64,000 nt of DNA from Negativicutes bacterium (GCA_031292035.1 JARLHX010000158.1:62001-126000), one strand, 5' to 3'; numbered from the stretch's first letter, positions 16,435-24,841 are shown. The notes: a model not told the origin generated them from the sequence alone. Made by a program: numbers and translations.

Positions 16435-17874
16435 ATGGCGAATTTATTGGAAATTGCTCAGTGGATAGCGGGGATATATCAATTAGAGGAGTCTGATCCG
16501 GTGCAGGGCGGCGATCCGGCTGCCGGCGGAATTGATAATCTTCCCCATCAACAGTTAGCTCAGCGAACTGCATATCTGAAACAGTTAATAGATGCTATTA
16601 ATACAGAATTGGCCGGCGTTCAGCCATCCTTGGGGTATACTCCAGTGAATCGGGCTGGTGATGCTATGCAAGGAATCCTGACCCTGTTCGCTGATCCGGC
16701 CAACAACATGGACGCTGTAACCAAGCAATATTTAATAAACTTTGTAAATGCTGCTTTAAATGGCGTTGTAACGAGCTTTAAACAGCCGGTTAGAGTGGCT
16801 GCTCCTGGCAATATAGCCCTAAATGGTTTGCAGACTGTTGATGGAGTTGCGCTTGCCGCTGGGGATCGAGCATTACTGCCTAATCAGACAAATGCTGCTC
16901 AAAATGGGATTTGGGTTGCCGCTGCCGGCGCATGGGCCAGGGGCACCGATGCCAATACGGCGGCCTTGCTCAAAGGAGCATATGTTGTTGCAACTGAGGG
17001 CGCGGCAAATCATGACACCGCCTGGATGATGATAACGGACGGAGCTATCACCGTTGATACGACGTCAATTTCGTGGCAATATCAGGAGAATGCACTTCTA
17101 ATAACTGCTTCGACCGGATTACAAAGGATTGGTAATGATATTCAAATAGCCAATGGCGGGGTTACTGCAGCGATGCTGGCTGCTGGCGCGGCTGTCGGGA
17201 ATTTTGGATTTACTCCTGTAAATAAGGCTGGCGACAATCTTGCGGGTGCAATCAATAAGAAACACGGCGATGATATTGCCAGCGGAACGACTACCGATAT
17301 TGGCGCAGCAACTGGAGAAAATGTCACGGTGACCGGAACAGCAACCATAACACGGTTTGGGATAATACAGGCAGGGACGGAGCGTTCCGTTACCTTTAGT
17401 GGCAATCTGACGATTACCTACGATGCAATATATATGATTTTACCAGGCGCAGTAGATTTACCAGTCAAAGCTGGAGATGTGTGTAGATTCGAAAGCTTGG
17501 GAGCCAACAAATGGAGATTGACCGACTATCAGCCAGCTACAACTTTCAACGCGCACGCGCAAAAAATAATCAACTTAGCCGATGGCGCTGCATCTGGTGA
17601 GGCCATCCATGCGGGGCAGTTTACCGGTATTTTTGCGATTAATGGATATAGAAAGTTTCCAGACGGCATGATCATCCAATGGGGGAATGTAAGTGCTGGT
17701 AATGGTGGAAACATTACTTTTCCAATTGCATTTCCTAATGCAGCATATACGGTTATTGCTTGTCTTTCTGGAAGCAATAATACCTATACTGTTGTGAACA
17801 ATCTAAGCACAACAGGGTTTACCTCTATGAATGGGTCGTCGTATGGAACTCTTTGGATGGCAATAGGCAAGTAA
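16435..17874 (+). CDS. Tail fibre protein
   Basis: 479 aa; ATG 12 nt after AGTAGGGGG. The N-terminus attaches to the baseplate. Residues about 115-220 are a fibre-shaft domain common in tail fibres (GLQTVDGVALAAGDRALL then QNGIWVAAAGAW). Two G-Y/F-T-P-V-N-(R/K)-A-G-D repeats (residues 63 and 260) are typical of fibre linkers. The C-terminus (FPDGMIIQWG ... FPNAAYTV ... MAIGK) matches the gp53-like receptor-binding tip. No invertible segment or second fibre cassette is seen. Confidence 0.88.
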   Translation: MANLLEIAQWIAGIYQLEESDPVQGGDPAAGGIDNLPHQQLAQRTAYLKQLIDAINTELAGVQPSLGYTPVNRAGDAMQGILTLFADPANNMDAVTKQYLINFVNAALNGVVTSFKQPVRVAAPGNIALNGLQTVDGVALAAGDRALLPNQTNAAQNGIWVAAAGAWARGTDANTAALLKGAYVVATEGAANHDTAWMMITDGAITVDTTSISWQYQENALLITASTGLQRIGNDIQIANGGVTAAMLAAGAAVGNFGFTPVNKAGDNLAGAINKKHGDDIASGTTTDIGAATGENVTVTGTATITRFGIIQAGTERSVTFSGNLTITYDAIYMILPGAVDLPVKAGDVCRFESLGANKWRLTDYQPATTFNAHAQKIINLADGAASGEAIHAGQFTGIFAINGYRKFPDGMIIQWGNVSAGNGGNITFPIAFPNAAYTVIACLSGSNNTYTVVNNLSTTGFTSMNGSSYGTLWMAIGK

Positions 17875-17886
17875 AGGAGGATAAAC

Positions 17887-18285
17887 ATGTATTACGCTTT
17901 ATTTGACGACCAGGGCAACCGAATTACCAGTTATGTTCCTGGCATAAACTGCGACACGCCGCCCGTGGGGGCTATCGAAATATCTGAAGCGGATCAAGAA
18001 CTTTACTGCGCCGGTCAGTATATACGAGACGCATCGACCGGTAAACCTGTATTAAAGCCGGGACCGACACCAGAAGAAATTACAGCTAATAATTTGATCG
18101 TGCTGCGGGCCGAACGGAATCGCAGGCTTTCCACTTGTGATTGGACCCAATCGGACGATACCCCTCTTGCTGACGCCACTAAAGCAGCATGGAAAATATA
18201 CCGGCAGGAATTGCGTGATCTTCCCGCTAACACCGTAGATTTCACTAGTCCGGTTTGGCCAGTACCTCCGCTCCAAAGTAACTAG
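17887..18285 (+). CDS. Tail fibre assembly chaperone (Tfa-like)
   Basis: 132 aa; AAGGAGG 6 nt before the ATG. The C-terminal third (R-N-R-R-L-S-T-C-D-W-T-Q-x-D-D-T-P-L and A-W-x-x-Y-R-Q-E-L-R-D-L-P) is the signature of Caudovirales fibre assembly proteins, which fold and trimerise the fibre tip encoded just upstream. Last gene of the prophage. Confidence 0.85.
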   Translation: MYYALFDDQGNRITSYVPGINCDTPPVGAIEISEADQELYCAGQYIRDASTGKPVLKPGPTPEEITANNLIVLRAERNRRLSTCDWTQSDDTPLADATKAAWKIYRQELRDLPANTVDFTSPVWPVPPLQSN

Positions 18286-18296
18286 TCAACAATAAA

Positions 18297-18334
18297 AGAG
18301 GCTTGGTAGCTGTTCCAAGCCTCTAACTTCTTTT
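18297..18334 (+). terminator. Intrinsic terminator of the phage late operon
   Basis: Ten-base-pair stem AGAGGCTTGG / CCAAGCCTCT with an 8-nt loop (18297-18324), followed by AACTTCTTTT. It lies 11 nt after the fibre chaperone stop and ends the late transcript before it runs into the host. Confidence 0.8.
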
Positions 18335-18343
18335 GTAAATTAC

Positions 18344-18386
18344 TTTTCTCAAACTTCGTGTCGCATTTTCTCAAACTTCGTGTCGC
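18344..18386 (-). repeat. Two tandem 22-bp repeats: candidate transposase end-binding sites
   Basis: On the minus strand the unit CGACACGAAGTTTGAGAAAA occurs twice, exactly 22 nt apart (plus-strand copies 18344-18364 and 18366-18386, identical over 21 nt). Mu transposase binds 22-bp sites arranged in tandem near the right end (R1, R2), starting a few bases from the terminus. Here the outer copy begins 6 nt from the CA terminus. The very end, TTCGTGTCGCGCTACA, also resembles the Mu right end (TTCGTGCGCCGCTTCA, from memory). Confidence 0.75.
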
Positions 18387-18390
18387 GCTA

Positions 18391-18397
18391 CAGCAGC
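18391..18397. other. Right prophage/host junction (terminal CA and start of host DNA)
   Basis: The prophage ends with CA at 18391-18392. From 18393 the sequence reads as an uninterrupted LarA coding frame on the minus strand. Mu-type insertion duplicates 5 bp of target, so GCAGC (18393-18397) should also occur immediately left of the distant left end. Confidence 0.75.
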
Positions 18398-18654
18398 ACC
18401 GGCAAAAACTGGTCAAATTTAACATAGGCCCTGGTGATGTCACTGACCAAAATGGCCACCCGGTCGCCGGCTTTTACAACATCGGCAAGAGGCGGCGTTC
18501 CAATGGGGTTGCGCAGCGCTTCCCTGACGGCCGCGGGGACATCGGCAATCGCTTCTACCATCGTCCCTCTGATATCATTGAGAATCTTTTCTGCCGGTAG
18601 AGAGACCTTAACAATTTCGTTGCCATAGCGAAAATCAAAAGTCTTTTGGCCCAT
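18393..18654 (-). pseudogene. larA: 5' fragment of nickel-dependent lactate racemase family gene, cut by prophage
   Basis: From ATG 18654 (GGAG 7 nt upstream) about 87 codons encode the N-terminus of a LarA/DUF2088 protein: F-x-F-R-Y-G-N-E near the start, G-D-R-V-A-I-L-V-S-D-I-T-R-A near 60-75, then F-D-Q-F-L-P-V-L-L, where the frame runs into TAG created by the prophage terminus. LarA proteins are about 420-430 aa, so four fifths are missing; the remainder should lie beyond the left prophage end. LarA interconverts L- and D-lactate (or related 2-hydroxyacids) using a nickel-pincer cofactor. The insertion should inactivate it. Confidence 0.82.
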
Positions 18655-18795
18655 TTCTAAACTCCTTTTTTCATCGCAAAGTTTGGATCAGCGCACAAGA
18701 TTTATGGCTTTATTCTACTACTAAAAGTCTTTCCCTTCCACAATTTGCTGGAAATAGATTTTTCAAGTTTTCGGGTTCATCTCGCCAAGCAATGA

Positions 18796-18842
18796 AGAGC
18801 ACCCTTTACCGCTCATCGGCAAATAGTGCTCTCCGCTTCCTG
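18796..18842 (-). terminator. Possible weak terminator after msrA
   Basis: Inverted repeat AGAGCAC / GTGCTCT with a long 33-nt interior that can fold further, 8 nt past the msrA stop on the minus strand. No U-run, so termination is uncertain. The rest of the 195-nt space up to larA shows no gene. Confidence 0.3.
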
Positions 18843-18849
18843 CTGCAGC

Positions 18850-19347
18850 CTATTTTCGCTCCTCCGGTTTGGCCAAACCCAAATCGATGTGGCAATATCC
18901 GCCCGGATTTTTCTGAAGATACTTCTGGTGGTATTCTTCCGCCGGATAAAAACTTTGGTATGCCTCTACCTCCACCACAATCGGCTGGGTGTATTTTTCC
19001 TGTTTATTAGCGATAAAGCCGAGGATAATCTTCCGCTCGGCCTCGTCACTATAATATACACCTGTCCGGTATTGCGACCCCCGATCCGGCCCCTGGCGGT
19101 TTAGGGTGGTAGGGTCGATGATGCGAAAGAAGTGCTCCAGCAATTCTGGAAGGGGTAGCTGCGCCGAATCATAGGTAACTTCACATATTTCGGCGTGGCC
19201 TGTCGTCCCCGCACAAACCTGTTCATAGGTCGGCTTTTCGCTACGACCTTGCCCGAAGCCCACCCTGGTAGCCAGCACTCCTTTCAGTTGACTGAAATAG
19301 GCTTCGACACCCCAGTAGCACCCACCAGCAAGCCATATCTTTTTCAC
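18850..19347 (-). CDS. msrA: Peptide-methionine (S)-S-oxide reductase MsrA
   Basis: 165 aa. Reduces methionine-S-sulfoxide in proteins. The catalytic motif reads G-G-C-Y-W-G at residues 8-13 (usual GCFWG; Tyr for Phe is a conservative change), with E-V-T-Y-D, Y-R-T-G-V-Y-Y and E-A-Y-Q-S-F-Y-P-A-E-E-Y-H-Q-K-Y-L downstream, all MsrA landmarks. GTG at 19347 is chosen because AGGAGGT ends 7 nt upstream; the ATG at 19353 overlaps that box. No MsrB domain is fused. Stand-alone gene, oxidative-damage repair. Confidence 0.92.
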   Translation of the reverse strand: MKKIWLAGGCYWGVEAYFSQLKGVLATRVGFGQGRSEKPTYEQVCAGTTGHAEICEVTYDSAQLPLPELLEHFFRIIDPTTLNRQGPDRGSQYRTGVYYSDEAERKIILGFIANKQEKYTQPIVVEVEAYQSFYPAEEYHQKYLQKNPGGYCHIDLGLAKPEERK

Positions 19348-19519
19348 GGCCATACCTCCTGACTGATTCACGCTGATAGCTATAATAGTTCTCCCAAAGA
19401 GTATTTAATCTTTTTATTGCAAAATAATTTTTTCTATTTAAGAAATATCTTGCACTTTGCCCGGTACAATACGTCTGCCAAAATTCTGGATCTTTTGTTA
19501 TAGACCTTCCAGAAAAGGC

Positions 19520-19684
19520 TCATGGCGCCATAAGAATCCGCAATACCGGCAGCGCGAGACAAATTCCTGTCACTACATATACGAAGAAGGCCCCCGCCTT
19601 GTTGCCATGTTTTATCAGCCAACGGCCAAAGGTGAAGGCATGAGCCGAAGCCAACACAGCGGCAATCACATAAAAGGTATTCAC
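19520..19684 (-). CDS. Small two-span membrane protein at end of ger operon (GerD-subunit type)
   Basis: 54 aa: MNTFYVIAAVLASAHAFTFG then a short basic loop (RWLIKHGNKAG) and a second span AFFVYVVTGICLALPVL. GTG start at 19684, two bases after the gerC stop, with AGGAGGG inside the gerC end 10 nt upstream. Small proteins with two membrane spans are encoded next to many gerA-type operons and act as an accessory D subunit of germinant receptors (established for some Bacillus). Assignment here rests on size, topology and operon position. Confidence 0.65.
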   Translation of the reverse strand: MNTFYVIAAVLASAHAFTFGRWLIKHGNKAGAFFVYVVTGICLALPVLRILMAP

Positions 19685-19686
19685 CC

Positions 19687-20940
19687 CTATTGTTCCCTCC
19701 TGATAGGTGACGTCATATTCATCAGACCTGTTCGTCGAATGGTTGCCGTCACCTCGACATGAAATGTCGCCTGCCGAAACCGTTTATCCCATCCATAAGC
19801 AACTAATTGCTGATCAGTACCGAACTTGGGTCGAATAAAATAGCCCAAATCAACGACATCGGTTCCCCACGACTGGGTATGAATAAGCATCATCATGATC
19901 TGCTCCCGAATTACGGTTGAGAGCTCGGCCTCAAGCAACGTCTTGTAATCGCGCAATTCGTACGTTATTCCGGTCGGAATGGCTGAGAGTTCACCTTCTA
20001 AATATACGCTGATATTGATCACCGGATTTTCGCCGCTCAAATCAATCTCAATTTTCGGCTTCCTTCCATTGCGAAAAAATATGTTTACCCCATGTTTCGG
20101 CAAGAGCGGATCATCAACGGCGATAAATCCCCGTTGATAGTTATCTGATAAGATTGCAACAGCTCTGGTTTCTTCGGTCCCTAAATACCCCACCAGTTTA
20201 TCTTCTTTAAAGACTCCTATTCCGACTACTTCAACCGGGTTTCCACCCTCACGCGGGCTATCACCAGCAAGGTATTCCGGTGCTTTTGCACCGGGAACCG
20301 GACCTTCGGCCTGCTTCCCTTGTCCAAGCAAAGGATTGACGCCAATAGCCATTGCATAGGGTGACCCACTGTCGCCTTTTAGCCGCGAATAGAATTCATG
20401 GAGATTGGTTGGGAGAAAAAAGGAGGTCTCATCTGCTGAATGGGTGATGTTTTCTACCCAGCGAGAGGTCAGGATTTCTAAATCCGGCCTATTACGCGCC
20501 AATATGTCTTTGGCCGTTCCCTGACAAACAAAAAGAAACATGGACCCCCGGAACTCGCGGAACCGCGTCAGGGGACCGATCGCATCCTGAACGCCGGCGC
20601 GGGCAAGGTCCTCGCCAATAAGGATGGCTGTCACATGAGAAAGATTTACTGCGCGTGACTCAGAGTAGTTTAATAAATTGCGGGCCTCGCCAAGGGTGGG
20701 GGCTTTGACGGTCACGACAACCGATGAATGTTTTTCCTTGCCGCCCCCGGCGGTTTCACCAGCCGCCAATACTAGAGGCACTGCAACCCGGTAACTGACA
20801 AGCAAATCACCGTCGCTGGCCCGATCCAGGCCCATAGTAATAACCCAGGCAACTTCATCGGTTTCACGGGATCCGTTGCAGCCTGCTACAATCAGACTAA
20901 GCAAAATCAATAATAAAATTAACCTTGGGTGTGAGGGCAT
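19687..20940 (-). CDS. Spore germination protein, Ger(x)C family lipoprotein
   Basis: 417 aa. Signal peptide with lipobox L-I-V-A-G-C at residues 16-21, then the Ger(x)C fold: D-E-V-A-W-V-I-T-M-G-L-D-R near 27, L-L-N-Y-S-E-S-R near 88 and the conserved C-terminal helical domain. It is the C subunit of a germinant receptor, anchored outside the spore inner membrane. Its start overlaps gerB by 22 nt, so the A, B and C genes are coupled. Confidence 0.92.
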   Translation of the reverse strand: MPSHPRLILLLILLSLIVAGCNGSRETDEVAWVITMGLDRASDGDLLVSYRVAVPLVLAAGETAGGGKEKHSSVVVTVKAPTLGEARNLLNYSESRAVNLSHVTAILIGEDLARAGVQDAIGPLTRFREFRGSMFLFVCQGTAKDILARNRPDLEILTSRWVENITHSADETSFFLPTNLHEFYSRLKGDSGSPYAMAIGVNPLLGQGKQAEGPVPGAKAPEYLAGDSPREGGNPVEVVGIGVFKEDKLVGYLGTEETRAVAILSDNYQRGFIAVDDPLLPKHGVNIFFRNGRKPKIEIDLSGENPVINISVYLEGELSAIPTGITYELRDYKTLLEAELSTVIREQIMMMLIHTQSWGTDVVDLGYFIRPKFGTDQQLVAYGWDKRFRQATFHVEVTATIRRTGLMNMTSPIRREQ

Positions 20941-22025
20941 GATTTTTTCCCGCCTTTTATGATGGTTGCGATTAATAAAGCCACGGGTATTATAATAATT
21001 CCTGGCGCAAATACGTAGGGGTACAGGATGGCTTCAATAACGGAAACGCTTTTGGCGTCAGGAGGCAGCATTGCCATTTGTGCTATAATCAGGGTGATAC
21101 ACGGGATCAGAGGCTTTATTGTGGGCAGCCGAAACAGCTTTGCCGTAATAAATATGGCCCCATATAGACTGACGGCGATCGCCAAAACACCCACCATGAC
21201 CCACAGCAGGATAAACAGCGCCTCGAAGCGCTGCAAATAGCGGTCGATATAGATAAGCCGGGTCATCTCATAAAACGGCAGCGTTTTTTCCATGGCGACA
21301 TTTGCCCCGAAAACCATAGTAAACACTGCACCAGACAAAATACGGAGGACTACACTGCCGCCATAACCAAAAATGACTGCTCCCTTAATCGTTTTCACCG
21401 ACTGAAAGGCTGGAGCCAACATTGTTAAAACAGACAATCCCCCGCTCAATCCGATAAGACTGAGTGTGGGCTCGCCAAACGAAAACAGGCCCTTCCCCTG
21501 CCAGGGCAACAAATTGTATGGCCGGTAAAAAGAGAAGAGCCCCGCCAAGGCCAGAAGGATTCCTGTTATGATAAACGGCAAGATGATATAGGTAGCGCGG
21601 CATATATTCTCGATGCCGGCCAAGAGGATGAATCCGGCGCTAATAACATAGCAGGCAACCACAAAGGGAAAGTCGGCATACGGCAGAGCGGTTAACAATG
21701 TGTTTTCCGCAAATTCGCGCGTCCAGAGAATGGCGAAAGAAAGTAGTAGCCCGCAATAAAAAATCCCGACGACATTCGCTACAAGCCGGCCAAGCAGTTT
21801 TTCGGTTACTGCGATGAGATCCCCGGGATGGCGGGCAAACACATAGGCCAGCATAAACATCACCACCCCTATGACCAAAGCGGCAGGGACCCCAATTACC
21901 CAGCCAGCACTCCCCACACTGGCAGCTGCCGCAGAGGGGAAGGATAAGAATACCGGGGGAAAGGTCACGATAAAGGCCAGGGCGATGCCTTCCGATATGC
22001 CCATCCGCCCGCTGTTATAGTCCAT
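20919..22025 (-). CDS. Spore germination permease, GerB family
   Basis: 368 aa integral membrane protein of the GerAB/APC-superfamily type with about ten spans. Characteristic start (G-I-S-E-G-I-A-L-A-F-I-V) and W-T-R-E-F-A-E-N-T-L-L near residues 106-116. It binds the germinant (an amino acid or similar small molecule) in the spore inner membrane. The ATG overlaps the gerA stop (TAATG). Which germinant is recognised cannot be read from the sequence. Confidence 0.92.
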   Translation of the reverse strand: MDYNSGRMGISEGIALAFIVTFPPVFLSFPSAAAASVGSAGWVIGVPAALVIGVVMFMLAYVFARHPGDLIAVTEKLLGRLVANVVGIFYCGLLLSFAILWTREFAENTLLTALPYADFPFVVACYVISAGFILLAGIENICRATYIILPFIITGILLALAGLFSFYRPYNLLPWQGKGLFSFGEPTLSLIGLSGGLSVLTMLAPAFQSVKTIKGAVIFGYGGSVVLRILSGAVFTMVFGANVAMEKTLPFYEMTRLIYIDRYLQRFEALFILLWVMVGVLAIAVSLYGAIFITAKLFRLPTIKPLIPCITLIIAQMAMLPPDAKSVSVIEAILYPYVFAPGIIIIPVALLIATIIKGGKKSCPHTQG

Positions 22026-23899
22026 TATTTATCACCGCCTTGTTTGGGGGGCTTTCTCTTCCAGATTCGACTAATAGTGGGCTGGCGGCGCTCGTCTTTG
22101 GTATTTAAGGCATCAGGCCGCCATTCCTGATTATACACTTGCCCCCTGATCACAACATCATATCCGGCAATAGAGCGAGGGGTTATGGGGCTCATATACG
22201 GCATTCCGAACGATTTGATCCCACACAAAAGGACAATAATAGCAAGAAGGGCAATGGCCAGCCCGACAAGGCCCAGCGCCCAGGCTGCTATAAGTAGCCC
22301 AAACCGGATGATCCTGACCGCCGCCGCCATCCGGTATTCCGGAATGGTATATGACGCCAGTCCGGTGATGGCGACAATAACGACGACAATTGGACTGACG
22401 ATACGCGCGGTGACTGCGGCTTGGCCAAGAATAATCGCACCGACAATTCCGATCGTGGACCCCAGAACTCCCGGAATTCTTATTCCTGCTTCACGAATCA
22501 ATTCAAAGGATATCTCCATTACCAGTACCTCAAACACGGCAGGAAAAGGAACATTTTCTCTCGATCCGGCGATAGCCAGGAGCAGTTCTGTCGGCATCGC
22601 CTCAGGGTGAAAATAGCTGAGAGCAAGATAAAGCGAAGGAAGAACGGTAGAAATGAGAGCACCAAACAGTCTGAGGATGCGCATGAAATTGGCGTTGCCT
22701 GATCGCAGACTGAAATCTTCGGCCGAGTGAAAGAAACCAAAGAAATCAACCGGCAGAATCTGAGCGAAGGGATTACCTTCTAAAATTAGTGCTATGCGCC
22801 CTTCTACCAAACTTGCGGCCACCCGGTCGGGCCGTTCAGTCGAAATGGTCTGCGGGAAAAGAACACGGGGGTAGTCTTCCACAAACTGGACCAACTGCCC
22901 TGAGTCGATAATGAAATCAGTTTCGATACCATTTAGCCGTCTTCTCACTTCAGTCACCAGGGAAGAATTGGCGATCGATGCGATGTACATCAGGGCACAA
23001 TTGGTTTGACCGCGCACCCCAATTTTGATCATTTCGGTAATTAGGTCGCTACTGCGCAGGATGGACCGGATTAAGCCCGTATTGGTTCTGAGGTTTTCGC
23101 TGAAGGCGGCCTGCGACCCCCGTACCGTCTGTTCGTTTTGCGGTATGTTAACTGCGCGGTGCTCCCAGCCTTTTGTCTCGATAATCACCGCTTGTCCGAT
23201 ACCGTCAATGATTAAAATCGTGTCGCCCCGGTTTACGCCCTCTTGCAAGGTTTGAAAAGTATTTGTTGCATGCACTTGGCCATTGGGAATGATCTTTTTC
23301 AGGATACGGTCGATGAAATCGCCATCATATAAGTTCCCCCCGACAGCGTCAGCCATCAACGGCTCAAGGACAAAACGATCCTGCTTGGCGCTATCGACAA
23401 GCCCTTCCATATAGACAACAAGTGCCCTTACTACCGGATTTCCCGCCAGTTCTATCTCTTTGATCACTACATCCTTATTGAGCGGCAGCTTGTAGATTTC
23501 TTGCAGAGTTCGGCGATTTTCTTCCAGACTAGTACTTATCGGTACCTCATCGGTCGGTTGGCTCTGCCGGTATGAGAATAATAACGGCGCTAATTCGCCC
23601 CATTGTCGCTCTAAAGCGGCAAGTTCCCCTTTCAACTCTGCCGCAGCCCCAATTATCCGACCGTTTTTTAAGGCTGTTGACACCTTCTCGGTGTATGTGG
23701 CGAGTCGTTCGCCAAATCGTAGCAGCGCTGCTAAGTGTTCCGCCGATTTCTCGGCAACCGTCGCAGGACTTTCCTGGGGCGACTGACTGTCAAACGGCCG
23801 GTCCTCATCTAAAACAAAAGGGTCGGGGAGGGTCGGCGGTGAGAAGGTAAGGATATTTTTCAATTTCTTAAAAGCGGTAAGGGCAGTATTGTTAATCAT
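22025..23899 (-). CDS. Spore germination protein, GerA family
   Basis: 624 aa, longer than typical A subunits (about 480-550). The extra 100 or so N-terminal residues are Pro/Ser-rich then helical (about 55-125). The family core follows: L-I-I-D-G-I-G-Q near 250, R-R-L-N-G-I-E-T-D near 320, F-P-Q-T-I-S-T-E-R-P-D near 352, then the membrane part with E-V-L-V-M-E-I-S-F-E-L-I-R-E near 465. A subunits assemble an oligomeric channel releasing ions on germination. First gene of the operon; a sigma-G-like promoter lies upstream. Confidence 0.92.
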   Translation of the reverse strand: MINNTALTAFKKLKNILTFSPPTLPDPFVLDEDRPFDSQSPQESPATVAEKSAEHLAALLRFGERLATYTEKVSTALKNGRIIGAAAELKGELAALERQWGELAPLLFSYRQSQPTDEVPISTSLEENRRTLQEIYKLPLNKDVVIKEIELAGNPVVRALVVYMEGLVDSAKQDRFVLEPLMADAVGGNLYDGDFIDRILKKIIPNGQVHATNTFQTLQEGVNRGDTILIIDGIGQAVIIETKGWEHRAVNIPQNEQTVRGSQAAFSENLRTNTGLIRSILRSSDLITEMIKIGVRGQTNCALMYIASIANSSLVTEVRRRLNGIETDFIIDSGQLVQFVEDYPRVLFPQTISTERPDRVAASLVEGRIALILEGNPFAQILPVDFFGFFHSAEDFSLRSGNANFMRILRLFGALISTVLPSLYLALSYFHPEAMPTELLLAIAGSRENVPFPAVFEVLVMEISFELIREAGIRIPGVLGSTIGIVGAIILGQAAVTARIVSPIVVVIVAITGLASYTIPEYRMAAAVRIIRFGLLIAAWALGLVGLAIALLAIIVLLCGIKSFGMPYMSPITPRSIAGYDVVIRGQVYNQEWRPDALNTKDERRQPTISRIWKRKPPKQGGDK

Positions 23900-23935
23900 G
23901 GGTTAACCCCTTGCATCAGCTACAGTTATCTCTGG

Positions 23936-23965
23936 TAGTATGCGTATTTGTTGGAAGCCTGATTC
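23936..23965 (-). promoter_or_regulatory. Sigma-G (forespore) type promoter for the ger operon
   Basis: On the minus strand GAATC (plus 23961-23965), an 18-nt spacer and CATACTA (plus 23936-23942) match the forespore sigma-G consensus (about G-H-A-T-R, 17-18 nt, C-A-T-N-H-T-A), the -10 being perfect. It lies 37 nt upstream of the gerA ATG. Germinant receptor operons are transcribed by sigma-G in Bacillus and Clostridium relatives, so location and function agree. Confidence 0.65.
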
Positions 23966-24177
23966 TACAAGACAGTCCCGCTAGCCCTGGAAAGCAGCTC
24001 CAGTTTTAAACGTCTTTAGGCAAAGCCTGACCGACCCGCGGACCACGCTTAGGAGGCAGGTCATTTAGCAGCATTTTATGCGTGGGATTTAGCAGGGTAA
24101 TTAGCACTCTTGGAAAAGTAATAACTGATTACCTGGACGAAAGCCTCCAGGAATAGGTGGAAATGAAGGAGATTTAT

Positions 24178-24840
24178 ATGTACGAGAATGTCATTAACCT
24201 TTTCTATCAAAATAGAAACCCAGAGCGCGCCATAGCCATGGCGGCCTATATGAAAAATAATTTTCCGTTCTTAGGAATCCCTAAGCCGGAAAGGTCCGCT
24301 TTGGGACAGGGGTTTATTCATCTGGCCAAAAAAGGCCCCTCTATCGATTGGGATTTTGTCTTCAGGCTGTGGGAATTGCCGGAGCGTGAATTTCAGTATA
24401 TCGCGGTGGATTATTTACTGGCTTTGAAATCTCTGTTGCAAAAAGATGATCTTGCGAAACTGGAAGTACTGACAACCCGCAAATCGTGGTGGGATACGGT
24501 AGACAGCCTCGCCACCATCACCGGGGTACTATGTGCAAGATATCCGGAATTGATTGCAGACCATATTGTACGGTGGGCTGAAGCTGAGAATATCTGGCTG
24601 GTGAGAATTTCGATTTTGTTTCAGCTCAAATATAAAGAAAAGACCGACCCAGAATTACTTAGCCATATCATCTGCAGGAATAGTAGCACAAAAGAGTTCT
24701 TTATCAATAAGGCTATCGGCTGGGCGTTGAGAGAGTACTCAAAAACCAATAGCGAATGGGTTAAAACCTTTATTGAAAGTGTTCCCTTGCACCCGCTCAG
24801 CGTGCGCGAGGGCGGTAAATATATTTTTGGGCAGAAATAA
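24178..24840 (+). CDS. AlkD-like DNA alkylation repair protein (HEAT-like DNA glycosylase)
   Basis: 220 aa. AlkD proteins are made of HEAT-like helical pairs and excise positively charged alkylated bases (3-methyladenine, 7-methylguanine). Recognised from M-A-A-Y-M-K-N-N-F-P-F-L-G-I near the start, W-D-F-V-F-R-L-W near 60, the hallmark K-S-W-W-D-T-V-D-S-L-A near 102-112, and F-F-I-N-K-A-I-G-W-A-L-R-E-Y near 180-193 with Trp and Arg of the active site. ATG 24178 has AAGGAG 7 nt upstream. Monocistronic, ending in a terminator. Confidence 0.9.
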   Translation: MYENVINLFYQNRNPERAIAMAAYMKNNFPFLGIPKPERSALGQGFIHLAKKGPSIDWDFVFRLWELPEREFQYIAVDYLLALKSLLQKDDLAKLEVLTTRKSWWDTVDSLATITGVLCARYPELIADHIVRWAEAENIWLVRISILFQLKYKEKTDPELLSHIICRNSSTKEFFINKAIGWALREYSKTNSEWVKTFIESVPLHPLSVREGGKYIFGQK

Positions 24841-24841
24841 A

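Larger units (their letters stand above)
1..18392 (+). mobile_element. Mu-like prophage, right (late) part; left end outside window
   Basis: The first 18.4 kb is an almost gapless plus-strand run of virion genes in the order of phage Mu (portal, MuF, protease, head, sheath, tube, tape measure, baseplate, fibre). Transposase, repressor and lysis genes are not in view and should lie to the left. The right boundary is set by three things: the last phage gene (fibre chaperone) ends in a terminator, two 22-bp repeats follow, and host coding sequence on the other strand resumes right after a CA dinucleotide at 18391-18392. Mu-type transposons end in 5'-TG...CA-3'. All morphogenesis genes seen are intact, so late functions look undamaged; whether the phage is inducible cannot be told from this half. 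Confidence 0.93.
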
